Assembly (NCBI RefSeq): GCF_008386695.1
Contig: NZ_VUOC01000003.1
Location: 296,421 to 360,420, forward strand
From: Chitinophaga agrisoli
GTDB lineage: Bacteria; Bacteroidota; Bacteroidia; Chitinophagales; Chitinophagaceae
Direction of reading: 5' to 3'
Length of the DNA stretch: 64,000 bases
Below the pieces are notes generated by a model that saw only the letters and a program-made list of their open reading frames with translations, made no database searches and was not told the DNA's origin. Of the stretch, positions 34,616 to 42,529 are shown in pieces (positions within the stretch are counted from its first letter, which is position 1; every line of letters begins with the position of its first letter). The position numbers and the translations under genes were made by a program.

Positions 34616-34730
34616 GGTGGCGATTGTTTTGGTCTGGGAAATTATGAATAAAAATTCAAATGTGATGCAAAGTTATAAAAGATGTGCCAACATACCCACA
34701 GCGAATATATTCTGATCATAAGGTCCAGCC

Positions 34731-35663
34731 TTATTGTCGGCTTTTGTCTCTACCGAAGCGCCAATGCATGCCGAATTGCAATTGCCTGCTTTTGACCTGC
34801 TTGAACGGTGCGGCCAGTATCAGGCTGTTGTCGGCGGTGAACACATCATCAAAGCCGTGCAAATACCGTAAGCTGAACCCGATACCTGGGCGCCGCATAG
34901 TATATTCCAGCCCGATCACGCCGAATACGGGATTTCTAGTCTTGAAATCCTTATCCGTGTCGGGGTAGCCGATCCTTGTTCCTAACCCTTCCCCTGCGGG
35001 TTCTACCGCGCTGGATGAAGCAAGAATATCCATCTTGGCACCGACACAGATCCCGAACCCTGACAGTTTGTATTTGAGCAGCACGGGGATTTCCCAATAA
35101 TTGTTGGTGTAGATGAACGGGCGCGGCTGGCGTGATTGTGCGTCCATCAATTCCCACTGGACGCGGTTGTAGCCAATTTCAGGCTGGATTGCAAAATGCC
35201 GTGTAAGATTGATCTCGGCAAAGCCACCCACACTGAAGCCTATCCGTTCGCGTAGTTCATAAGGGCGGTAATCATCGGGCGGGTTCTGCAAGATAAGTTC
35301 CCCGCCTTTTAGGGGCGCATTCCCTGCCACGCGAAGCCCCGCATTGATGCTCTGCGCCTGAACAGGCGTAAAAAACGCAATGGCGATAGCCATGATCATG
35401 ACACATGCCGCATGTCTTTTTTTGCAGCGCTTGGCAAATTGCTCTTTATCGGAGATAACAAGCTCTCCCTTTCTTTGGGATGCTTTCAGGTCGATACCGT
35501 ATTCCGATTGAAATTTTCCGTGCAGGTCAATTCTAGCGCTTTTGTTTCTGCCTGTTTTCCAAGAACTGTATGTTGTCTGCGTAATACCAAGCCGTGTATA
35601 AATAGACCTGCCATAGACGCCAAGGGCTTTCTCTGCCTGTTTGATGGTTACTTGAAGTGTCAT
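34731..35663 (-). CDS. Fusion of element-type HTH domain, signal peptide and outer-membrane beta-barrel
   Basis: The 310-residue frame has three parts. Residues 1-78 are a DNA-binding-like domain clearly paralogous to the next gene (35695-36018): YSSWKTGRNKSARI and YGIDLKASQRKGELVI match YNNWRKGRSKTMNI and IGINLYKSQQEGKIIV. Residues 80-104 are a perfect signal peptide (KKRH n-region, hydrophobic core, VQAQS cleavage site). Residues 105-310 form a PorT/OmpW-like outer-membrane barrel (FGVIGLEYTMRRPGIGFSLR; final QLQFGMHWRF). A cytoplasmic HTH and an exported barrel in one chain are hard to reconcile unless it is cleaved or translation also starts internally (Met89 or Met91). No frameshift separates the parts. 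Confidence 0.75.
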   Translation of the reverse strand: MTLQVTIKQAEKALGVYGRSIYTRLGITQTTYSSWKTGRNKSARIDLHGKFQSEYGIDLKASQRKGELVISDKEQFAKRCKKRHAACVMIMAIAIAFFTPVQAQSINAGLRVAGNAPLKGGELILQNPPDDYRPYELRERIGFSVGGFAEINLTRHFAIQPEIGYNRVQWELMDAQSRQPRPFIYTNNYWEIPVLLKYKLSGFGICVGAKMDILASSSAVEPAGEGLGTRIGYPDTDKDFKTRNPVFGVIGLEYTMRRPGIGFSLRYLHGFDDVFTADNSLILAAPFKQVKSRQLQFGMHWRFGRDKSRQ

Positions 35664-35694
35664 AGAATATTGGTTTTAAAACGGTGAATTGTTC

Positions 35695-36018
35695 TTATGC
35701 TGCCGTGTGTTCAGGAATAATCTGAAAGACGCTGCTGTCTAAAGAGGCCAAAGAAGGGGCTGACGGCAAGGTGGTGTACCACGCCTCAAACACATCCTTG
35801 TTGATGACGATGATCTTTCCTTCTTGCTGGGATTTATAGAGGTTGATACCAATGATGGCCTTGACGGCCTCATGGGCGTGGATATTCATCGTTTTTGATC
35901 GCCCTTTTCTCCAATTGTTGTAAGACGTCACGTAAAAGCCGCAGGCGTTATAAATCGGGCGGCTCCCGATATTGAAGGTTCCTTCAATGAGTTGCAAAAT
36001 TTCGTGTAGTGGTGTCAT
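35695..36018 (-). CDS. Small HTH-like regulator, paralog of the fusion's N-terminus
   Basis: The 107-residue protein aligns over about 60 residues with the N-terminal domain of 34731-35663 (shared pattern G-x-x-x-I-Y...Y-x-x-W-[KR]-x-G-R-[NS]-K...G-I-[DN]-L...G-[EK]-[LI]-[VI]). It has a non-homologous C-terminal tail of about 30 residues. It is probably a DNA-binding protein of the element, and it lies 31 bases upstream of the fusion gene on the same strand. Function is inferred from the HTH-like look only. Confidence 0.65.
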   Translation of the reverse strand: MTPLHEILQLIEGTFNIGSRPIYNACGFYVTSYNNWRKGRSKTMNIHAHEAVKAIIGINLYKSQQEGKIIVINKDVFEAWYTTLPSAPSLASLDSSVFQIIPEHTAA

Positions 36019-36038
36019 GCTTTGATAGAGTTGGTTAT

Positions 36039-36296
36039 TTAACGATGGAATTTGCGCAGGTCATGAACCCACTCTCTGAAGTCGTCGGCTTTTTCCTGCA
36101 CGATTTTATAAATCATGTCGCGCTCGGCCTTGTTTATGCTCTTGGCGTGTTTCATCTTCCGATAGAAGGTTGGCGTGCTCCAATCGCACTCAGCCCCCAT
36201 TGTGTCCCGAAAATCAAGGGCTAGTTTTGCCATGAATTTATAGACGATGTCTAAAATGTTCGGTTGGTCGGGGGGATTTGTTTTCTTCGCTTTCAT
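36039..36296 (-). CDS. Small hypothetical protein, possible regulator
   Basis: I start it at the Met at 36296 (85 residues, MKAKKTNPPDQPNILDIVYK) because the longer frame overlaps the resolvase gene and its extra residues look random. The product is basic-acidic mixed and helical (FYRKMKHAKSINKAERDMIY). The STPTFYRKM part looks like a recognition helix. It lies between the resolvase (32 bases away) and the HTH-like gene (20 bases away), all on the minus strand, so one transcript is likely. Confidence 0.6.
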   Translation of the reverse strand: MKAKKTNPPDQPNILDIVYKFMAKLALDFRDTMGAECDWSTPTFYRKMKHAKSINKAERDMIYKIVQEKADDFREWVHDLRKFHR

Positions 36297-36328
36297 AACA
36301 ATCGTGTGGTTTTTATGATGATAAATAA

Positions 36329-36997
36329 TTACGCTTGGGATGGTTCCGATAATTCGTAAATGCGGTGCAGGAGATGGCACACAGTATTGCGGTGCCATTT
36401 CGCGCCGTGTCCGCGATAGGTGGGAATGTGGCGGCGGTTGAGTTCTGCCGCCAATGCGCGGATCGTCCTAAATCCATGCGCCGCTAAATCCTGAATGATG
36501 GGGTTCATAGTGCGGGCGAAGGCGATGGCCGCCAGCTTGTTTTTTAGTGCAAGCGCCTTGCAGGCCTTACCCAGCTTGACACCGCGCCGTTTCGCCGCTT
36601 GCAGGGCGGCGCTGGTTCTTTTGCTGATGGCTATGCCCTCACGTTCAGCGCGAATGAAGTCTTCCAGTAAGTCCAGTTTCGTGGCCCACGGCTTATCTGC
36701 CGCAATCAAATTCAGCCTGCTATCTAGCAACCGTGCGCCAAACAATGCCTTGCGGGTCAGACGATCACATTTAGCAATGATCAAAGTCAATCCTGCTTTT
36801 AGGCAATGCCGTATCGCTTTTTTTAGGACGCGGCGATTGTTCTTTTTGCCGCTTTCCACCTCGAAGTATTCGCGTACAACCACTATAGCGCTGACGCGCA
36901 GTAATGCGTTGACATCGTATTGCTGGGCCTCAACCCCCAGACCGCTTTCTCCCTGTTCGTCTGTTGATACGCGATAATAGGTAACGGCTTGTTGCAT
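36329..36997 (-). CDS. Serine recombinase (resolvase/invertase family)
   Basis: The 222-residue product has the resolvase catalytic domain (residues about 1-140): YYRVSTDEQGESGLGVEAQ with the catalytic Ser, AKCDRLTRKALFGARLL, then the long E helix. A C-terminal HTH region follows (ALAAELNRRHIPTYRGHGAK, WHRNTVCHLLHRI). It is a small serine recombinase, as used for multimer resolution or inversion on mobile elements. The catalytic serine and following Arg residues look intact. It heads a minus-strand gene string. Confidence 0.9.
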   Translation of the reverse strand: MQQAVTYYRVSTDEQGESGLGVEAQQYDVNALLRVSAIVVVREYFEVESGKKNNRRVLKKAIRHCLKAGLTLIIAKCDRLTRKALFGARLLDSRLNLIAADKPWATKLDLLEDFIRAEREGIAISKRTSAALQAAKRRGVKLGKACKALALKNKLAAIAFARTMNPIIQDLAAHGFRTIRALAAELNRRHIPTYRGHGAKWHRNTVCHLLHRIYELSEPSQA

Positions 36998-37221
36998 GAG
37001 CGCCGCTCCTTCCTGTCCATCTATGAACCAAGGATTATTTTGCGCCTGAAAACATCAATATTCAATGCGGGTTTCATTTAAAACCAATTGATATGAGGCG
37101 GTTTCTAAAAAAGAAGAGGGAGCAAATAAGGCAGTTTTTGGCCACATATGAACCTTCCTTCGTATATGGCCAAATTTTTTTGTAAAACTTGGTTGCAATG
37201 TAATAATATGGGGGTCAGTGC

Positions 37222-37689
37222 TTAGCCTCGCTCTATATCAATATCTTTCTTTGGGTCGGAAGGCTGGCTTTTATGGGGACTGTTGGCTTTCCTGTCATTA
37301 TCCTGCTTCAGCGTTTCATACTTCATTGCTGCGAATAGCCGGGCGGTAATTGATTTAACGCTATCTCCTATAGGTGGCGGTGCTGGGTTTTCCGGCTGCT
37401 GCTTTGATTTTTCATTATCATTAACAGCACGATCAAGATTGATCGTCCTTGCCTCTTCCACTAATTCTTGATCGATTACTGCTGAATATTCCAAGGGCTT
37501 CAATGGGCGCTTATTTTCATTGAATGTCTTGTTATGTTCGATATAGCCTTGCACCTGACTATAATATTGTCTTTCATAGTCGGCTTTTACGTTTAAATTG
37601 TCTTTCCACTTTTTTTCAAAATAATCGAACTGGTGGTAGTCCATTTGGATTATCTCATCGATCAATTCTTGCGGCATTTCATTCGCCAT
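37222..37689 (-). CDS. Hypothetical element protein, acidic N-terminus and polar C-terminus
   Basis: The 155-residue product has an aromatic/acidic N-terminal part (MDYHQFDYFEKKWKDNLNVK), a proline-rich middle (NPAPPPIGDS) and a charged, disordered-looking end. No recognised domain. It is bounded by gaps of 224 and 275 bases without genes; the former (36998-37221) is AT-rich with nothing recognisable. Confidence 0.5.
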   Translation of the reverse strand: MANEMPQELIDEIIQMDYHQFDYFEKKWKDNLNVKADYERQYYSQVQGYIEHNKTFNENKRPLKPLEYSAVIDQELVEEARTINLDRAVNDNEKSKQQPENPAPPPIGDSVKSITARLFAAMKYETLKQDNDRKANSPHKSQPSDPKKDIDIERG

Positions 37690-37756
37690 AGCGTCATTTT
37701 TTTGATTTGATTAAAATTGCATTCCCCATTGTTTGGAACCCCGCCGGATGGAGAAG

Positions 37757-37783
37757 GAGGAAGGGCGGCGTTAGCCCTTCCTC
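37757..37783 (+). terminator. Strong hairpin with T tail, no gene before it
   Basis: A perfect 10-bp GC-rich stem (37757-37766, 37774-37783) is followed by GGTTTATTTTTAT on the plus strand. No plus-strand gene ends here, so it may end an unannotated small RNA or an antisense transcript. The remainder of 37690-37964 holds no gene. Confidence 0.6.
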
Positions 37784-37964
37784 GGTTTATTTTTATCAAA
37801 AATCCAGAAATGGGCTGGTTCTGAAAAACAGGTGACTTCAAAATTTCAAGTTTTTGAATTTAAGTGCATCTTTTTATTAAAATAATACTCGTCCGCCTTA
37901 TACCTTTCAGTATTGACATTCACCGAAATTGTCATTATATGTAAACGCATGAAAGGAACATGCT

Positions 37965-38276
37965 ATGAAATTTGATAAGTTTTATGAGAATGGTAGACCC
38001 CTAACGCTGGCAACAATTCCAAATTATCTTGAAGCCTTCGATTTTCAAGATAAACCTCTTCCTGTTGGCCATGAAGCCCTTCAAGGTTATTCAGGGGGAA
38101 CCAATGATGTAATTAATGAATTGAAGCGCCTCCTAATTAAACATCCTAATGTCGAGGAAACATTCAAGGAAGCTCTTTTGGAGCTCATAGAGAATCGTGA
38201 CAAATTCAATGATGAACTAAGTGAGTTGTGGGATGACGACAATGGCGGGTATAAGGGACTTAGACCAGATTATTAA
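37965..38276 (+). CDS. Hypothetical acidic protein
   Basis: The 103-residue product is soluble and acidic (DKFNDELSELWDDDNGGYKG). No recognised family. It stands alone, with AT-rich gaps of 275 bases before and 226 after. The size and acidity would fit an antitoxin, immunity or anti-defence protein, but there is no direct evidence. Confidence 0.55.
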   Translation: MKFDKFYENGRPLTLATIPNYLEAFDFQDKPLPVGHEALQGYSGGTNDVINELKRLLIKHPNVEETFKEALLELIENRDKFNDELSELWDDDNGGYKGLRPDY

Positions 38277-38502
38277 CCTTATAAAGGAATAGAGTATTTA
38301 TATAAATACGTAACATGCTTAAAATTAGTATCTTATTGGTTTATTTTTTAGAATTTGAAATCGTGAAGTCTTTTTTTTGAACAGAATGCAAAACATAATG
38401 ATTTTTGCATGGGTTTACTGCTGATCTTCAAAACAGACATTGGTTGCCTTGATTGTATACATTCAGTTCGTTCATTTTTGATAAACTCAAAATTTCCAAA
38501 AA

Positions 38503-39552
38503 ATGGGTAATGAAAAAGAAAAGAAAGCTATCAAATTAAGCGGAGAAGCACTTCGCCTGTATAAACAAATTACAACTTTTGTCATTGACGTAAAAACTAT
38601 TCAAGGAACCATTCCTTTGAATAGCTCCAAAGTAGTCGTTAGAGATGATGTTTTGACAGAACTGCTAGGCTGTGAGCGGGGCAGTGCCAAAAACTACTGG
38701 GGAACAGAAGAAACGCATTCTTCATTTTCGGATAAAGCGATCCAGCTATTTAACAAGAATGTTGAGGCTTTCTTCGAACAGATACCACAGTTACAGGTAA
38801 AGCTAAATGACGAGCTGAAAGAAGCCCAAATTAGGCCAAAAGCTGGACATACCTCTTATACAGAGATAAAGAAGCAATTATCCATAGTTGATGAATTTCC
38901 AATTATAAAGGCCGCATACGAAAATTGGAAAAAGTTGCAATTCGGCATAGACGCATCTTTGCAGAATATTGAAATCTGTTTGGGTAATTTCTTTCGGGCA
39001 ATTTCAGAGAGGGAGGCTGAGAAAATCTGGATCTTCATGTCCGATGATTTCAAAAGACGCTCTATTGGAGAACATAATAAAGAAAAGTACCGGGAAATTT
39101 TTGAAGCGGACACATTGCCGTCAAAAATATTTCTCGATCATATAACGGTTCTAAACCAGCACAAAATTGAGTGTATCGCTTCTTGTGAGATTAATGTCGG
39201 CAGACTGAAATCTCTCCAACAAGTGAAGTTTAAAGATCATGCCCTGGAGAATATTGGAGAGATTGGCTCTTTAGTGCAGAATGTCTTTAATCAAATGAAA
39301 GAACACGCGACTGAAGAGCAGAAAGAAATGATGCAACGTGTGAGCCTATCCTTTGATGCTGAAGGGGATAAATGGCGCTGGAGCGGCTTTCGCTTAAATA
39401 ATTTGGATGTGGCTGACCTTGTGTTAGACCCCTTCAAAGAAGTAATCATCCGCATTTACGAGTTCTCCTTTGTCCAGATAAATGACACTTGGCTGGTTGA
39501 TAATGTCCTTTTTCAAAGCGAAGCTCATGCGTCTGAAGAAGAGAAAGAATAG
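38503..39552 (+). CDS. Hypothetical 349-residue element protein
   Basis: The product is soluble, mixed alpha/beta and lysine/glutamate rich, without signal or membrane helix. The middle (about residues 115-200) is helical (IKKQLSIVDEFPIIKAAYEN). The second half has a SnoaL/NTF2-like feel (FFRAISEREAEKIWIFMSDD, FEADTLPSKIFLDHITVL, INDTWLVDNVLF), but I would not name a function. It stands alone, with 226- and 232-base gaps around it. Confidence 0.6.
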   Translation: MGNEKEKKAIKLSGEALRLYKQITTFVIDVKTIQGTIPLNSSKVVVRDDVLTELLGCERGSAKNYWGTEETHSSFSDKAIQLFNKNVEAFFEQIPQLQVKLNDELKEAQIRPKAGHTSYTEIKKQLSIVDEFPIIKAAYENWKKLQFGIDASLQNIEICLGNFFRAISEREAEKIWIFMSDDFKRRSIGEHNKEKYREIFEADTLPSKIFLDHITVLNQHKIECIASCEINVGRLKSLQQVKFKDHALENIGEIGSLVQNVFNQMKEHATEEQKEMMQRVSLSFDAEGDKWRWSGFRLNNLDVADLVLDPFKEVIIRIYEFSFVQINDTWLVDNVLFQSEAHASEEEKE

Positions 39553-39665
39553 CTAATGCTATTCCCTAGTAGTAGCCCCGTAAGGCTTCTTTTTCACTCT
39601 TTGATTTTATTCAATTCGGTGCTTTACCCAAGGTAAAAGCCCCCACATTTTCCCCATAAAAAAAT

Positions 39666-39710
39666 TGTCAAATTGACACTTATTACTTAAACGCTTTGCC
39701 ACGGGCAAAG
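39666..39710. promoter_or_regulatory. Two palindromes before the coupling-protein operon
   Basis: TGTCAAATTGACA (39666-39678) is a perfect 13-base odd palindrome. CTTTGCC/GGCAAAG (39694-39700, 39704-39710) is a perfect hairpin with a 3-base loop. They lie in the 232-base gap before the transfer genes and could be an operator and a transfer-related hairpin. Confidence 0.4.
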
Positions 39711-39784
39711 GTACTGGCCATGCCGTGCCTTGTGGTGAAATCCAGACATAAACAATCTTTTCTTAACAATCAAAAACAAGACAA

Positions 39785-39976
39785 ATGAACAACGAGGATC
39801 GCAAAAAAATCGAACAAATCGCAAAGGACAATGGGTACCGTGTAAGTTCTGATGGCACGAAGATGATCAACGATCAGGGAAAGCAGATAAAGCCATCGGA
39901 AACGGGGAACAGCTATAACGCCAACGGCACCACCTATAATTCCGCCAGTGATCTGAAAAACAGCAAAAAGCTGTAA
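39785..39976 (+). CDS. Small hydrophilic hypothetical protein
   Basis: The 63-residue product is strongly hydrophilic (NEDRKKIEQIAKDNGYRVSS, NSYNANGTTYNSASDLKNS) and without any known domain. Its start follows an A-rich leader, and it ends 70 bases before the coupling-protein gene in the same direction, so they are likely co-transcribed. Confidence 0.55.
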   Translation: MNNEDRKKIEQIAKDNGYRVSSDGTKMINDQGKQIKPSETGNSYNANGTTYNSASDLKNSKKL

Positions 39977-40046
39977 CCTCTTTTTTCTCTCATTCGGGAA
40001 TGGTCGTTCGTCATGAAGGACGGCCATTCTCCTAAAACCTTCACCA

Positions 40047-41549
40047 ATGACAACGACACCATCTTTTGACCTTGATACGGTACTTTTTGAGTTTGCGGAT
40101 AAACATGGGCGTTCTGAATGGACGATAAGGCAAGCTGTTGAACAGGTTTGCGTATTCGGCGCGTGTGGTGCCGGAAAAACGTCTTCCGTAGGCCGGGCAC
40201 TGGCTCTGAAGTATTTATCTCACGGCTTTTCTGGACTTGTACTATGCGCCAAGGCAGAGGAAAAAGCGCTCTGGCAGGAGTATTGCCGCCAGACAAACAG
40301 GCTGGACGATCTCATCGTTATTGAACCGGGTGGCAAGCATCGTTTCAATTTTTTGGAATACGAATCCTCGCAACGTGTCGGCGGCATATCGATTACCCAG
40401 AACATTGTCCAAGTTTTAAAAACAGTCATAGCCAGTGATGCTAAAAACGGAGCGCATAAAAATGATGATGTTTTCTGGGAGAACGCTCAGGATATGCTTC
40501 TGACAAACGTAATTTCTCTTTGCAATTTGGCTTACGGCAAGGTTTTCTTGCGGAACTTATTCGATGTTATCAGCACAGCACCTAAGCGGGAACAAACCAC
40601 AAATGACACCGGAAAGCCTACCAGCTTTGAGCAGGCTTTTACCGCCGCGCAAAAAAACGTCTATGCACAGATTGAACGCTTTGAGAAAGGACTATCCCCG
40701 GCGGAACGGGACAGGCTGAAAGATGAAGCGGCATTTGAAAGCGCCGTGCTGGATGCCCTGCCTGATGCGGCGCTCATGAAGCAAGTGGATCAGTTTTTCG
40801 CTGAAACCTTCAGGAATTTAAGCGAAAAGACCCGCTCAATAATTGAGTTTTCATTTTCCGGCTTTCTGTTCCGGTTGTTGCAGGAACCTGTTTATTCTCT
40901 CTTTTGCAAGGGTACGTCAACTGTTACGCCTGAAGATTGCCTGAACGGAAAAATTATCCTGTTAAACCTACCTGTAAAACACTACCACAAAGCAGGAAGG
41001 GATTGTCAAGTTTTGTTCAAGTATATCTGGCAGCGCGCCATGGAACGTAGGAATGTGGCGGAGAATAATCGTGTTTTGTTCCTGTACGCCGATGAAGCAC
41101 AATTGTTTTTGCATCCGTATGACGCTGAATATCAGGCTACTGCAAGAAGCAGCAGGATCATAACAACATATCTAAGCCAGAATTTGCCAAACTATCACGC
41201 CAATATGGGCGGCGATCAATCGGAATACCGGGTTAAAAGCCTGCTCGGGACATTTGGCACCAAGTTCTTCTTGGCCAATGCGGATACACATACAAATAAA
41301 TACGCAAGTGAGTTGATCGGCTCCGCTTACACAGAAGACCATACGCATTCTGTCTCCATGTCGGGAAAATTCTCATCGTCCCGCTCAAAATCCTACAAGC
41401 TGGAGCAAATGGTAAGGCCGGAGGAATTTGCCGGATTAAAGACAGGCGGCCCCCTGAACAATTTTGAGGTCGAATGCTATATGCACTGTCAAGGTAAACC
41501 CTTTGCAAGCGGCCTCAATTTCAACAAGGTTAAATTCAAACAGATTTAA
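40047..41549 (+). CDS. Type IV coupling protein (TraD/VirD4-like ATPase)
   Basis: The 500-residue protein has a Walker A GACGAGKTSS at about residues 38-47, a Walker B in RVLFLYADEAQLFLHP (about 340-355) and a TraM-recognition/TraG-D C-terminal region (ARSSRIITTYLSQNLPNYHA, GTFGTKFFLANADTHTNKYA). Unlike VirD4 it lacks the N-terminal membrane helices. The following gene (41574-42353) is a membrane protein that could supply the anchor. It would bring the relaxosome to a conjugation channel made elsewhere. Confidence 0.88.
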   Translation: MTTTPSFDLDTVLFEFADKHGRSEWTIRQAVEQVCVFGACGAGKTSSVGRALALKYLSHGFSGLVLCAKAEEKALWQEYCRQTNRLDDLIVIEPGGKHRFNFLEYESSQRVGGISITQNIVQVLKTVIASDAKNGAHKNDDVFWENAQDMLLTNVISLCNLAYGKVFLRNLFDVISTAPKREQTTNDTGKPTSFEQAFTAAQKNVYAQIERFEKGLSPAERDRLKDEAAFESAVLDALPDAALMKQVDQFFAETFRNLSEKTRSIIEFSFSGFLFRLLQEPVYSLFCKGTSTVTPEDCLNGKIILLNLPVKHYHKAGRDCQVLFKYIWQRAMERRNVAENNRVLFLYADEAQLFLHPYDAEYQATARSSRIITTYLSQNLPNYHANMGGDQSEYRVKSLLGTFGTKFFLANADTHTNKYASELIGSAYTEDHTHSVSMSGKFSSSRSKSYKLEQMVRPEEFAGLKTGGPLNNFEVECYMHCQGKPFASGLNFNKVKFKQI

Positions 41550-41573
41550 TAACCACAATCAAAACCATCAATC

Positions 41574-42353
41574 ATGAAAAAGAGCCTCTATTTCCACGCC
41601 GTAGTACAGCCACAAAGCAAGCTGAAACGGCAAATCCTCAATTTTGTCATCGTGATTGCATCTTGCTTCCGCATTATCCCGGATGCCTTCCTTCGCCGTA
41701 ATATGGGGGAAAGACACTTTGCAATCCTTCCGGCTTTTTTTGCGGCGGTCTTTATGCTGGTATTCCCTTATGTCGTCCATAGCGCTTTTACTTTTTTATA
41801 CGCGCCGTCCTTCGGGCAAGGTGGAACGGGGTTTTGGCATAAGTTCGCAACCTGGTACGTGTTTACCTTCCTGTTTATCTATGAAGCCATCAGGCGTTTA
41901 ATGGAAATCCGAAGAGAGCCGTCCGTTTACGACTTTGGACGCTACAGCCGCAGCACGGGTCAGATGCACCCGTTATTCCGCAAGATCACCATCGGCGGGT
42001 TTAAGCCAGACAAGCGGATGATCGAGACCTTTATCGAGCCTGCCGTTTTTCTCATTGCCGGGCTACTGCTGAAGTTCATGGGGCAACCTGTCGGCATGCT
42101 CCTTATTATTTGCAGCATCCTTTACAGCTTCAGCTATCTGGCTGCCTATGCAATTGGTGATGATTTCGTTCTGGATGTTATTGATGACGGTATGATGGTA
42201 GATGAAACGGAAGAAGCATTTGTCTACGATGAAGACAGCGACAAAACCAGAGGTGTTGAGTTCCACGCCCGTAAACCCTCACGCGTGGATTTGCGCCGTA
42301 GGCTTGCAGCGTCCTTTAATATCCGCAATGACGATGCCGCGCAGGCAATTTGA
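41574..42353 (+). CDS. Multi-pass membrane protein, possible coupling-protein partner
   Basis: The 259-residue product has at least four hydrophobic segments (about residues 20-36, 48-72, 95-112 and 155-190). The C-terminal tail is soluble and acidic then basic (DGMMVDETEEAFVYDEDSDK, PSRVDLRRRLAASFN). It starts 24 bases after the coupling protein. No known family is recognised. The placement suggests it anchors the soluble coupling ATPase to the inner membrane; this is inference. Confidence 0.65.
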   Translation: MKKSLYFHAVVQPQSKLKRQILNFVIVIASCFRIIPDAFLRRNMGERHFAILPAFFAAVFMLVFPYVVHSAFTFLYAPSFGQGGTGFWHKFATWYVFTFLFIYEAIRRLMEIRREPSVYDFGRYSRSTGQMHPLFRKITIGGFKPDKRMIETFIEPAVFLIAGLLLKFMGQPVGMLLIICSILYSFSYLAAYAIGDDFVLDVIDDGMMVDETEEAFVYDEDSDKTRGVEFHARKPSRVDLRRRLAASFNIRNDDAAQAI

Positions 42354-42360
42354 TCCCTTA

Positions 42361-42497
42361 GCAGTGCTTTGCACGTCTACGGGCAGATGTCTGATGAAAA
42401 ATAGCCTTCTGAACGTAACGCATGCAAAGCACTGCATCCCTTCCCGCTTTGATGTTTAATGGTGATATTTATTGCACCGATTTGCGGAAATCTCACC
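42361..42497. other. Candidate origin of transfer (oriT) before the relaxase gene
   Basis: Perfect 13-bp inverted arms GCAGTGCTTTGCA (42361-42373) and TGCAAAGCACTGC (42423-42435) are followed by a nested hairpin: outer GGTGAxATTT/AAATxTCACC (42461-42470, 42488-42497), inner GATTT/AAATC. There is no T run, so this is not a terminator. The region is in the 176-base gap directly before the MobF relaxase gene, the usual oriT place. The nick site was not identified. Confidence 0.55.
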
Positions 42498-42529
42498 ACC
42501 TGATTTGAACACGCGACTAAACATGCTTT

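Noticed and set aside
42361-42435. Terminator after the membrane protein gene
   Set aside because: The 13-bp arms are 49 bases apart and no T run follows either arm, so a transfer-origin role fits better.
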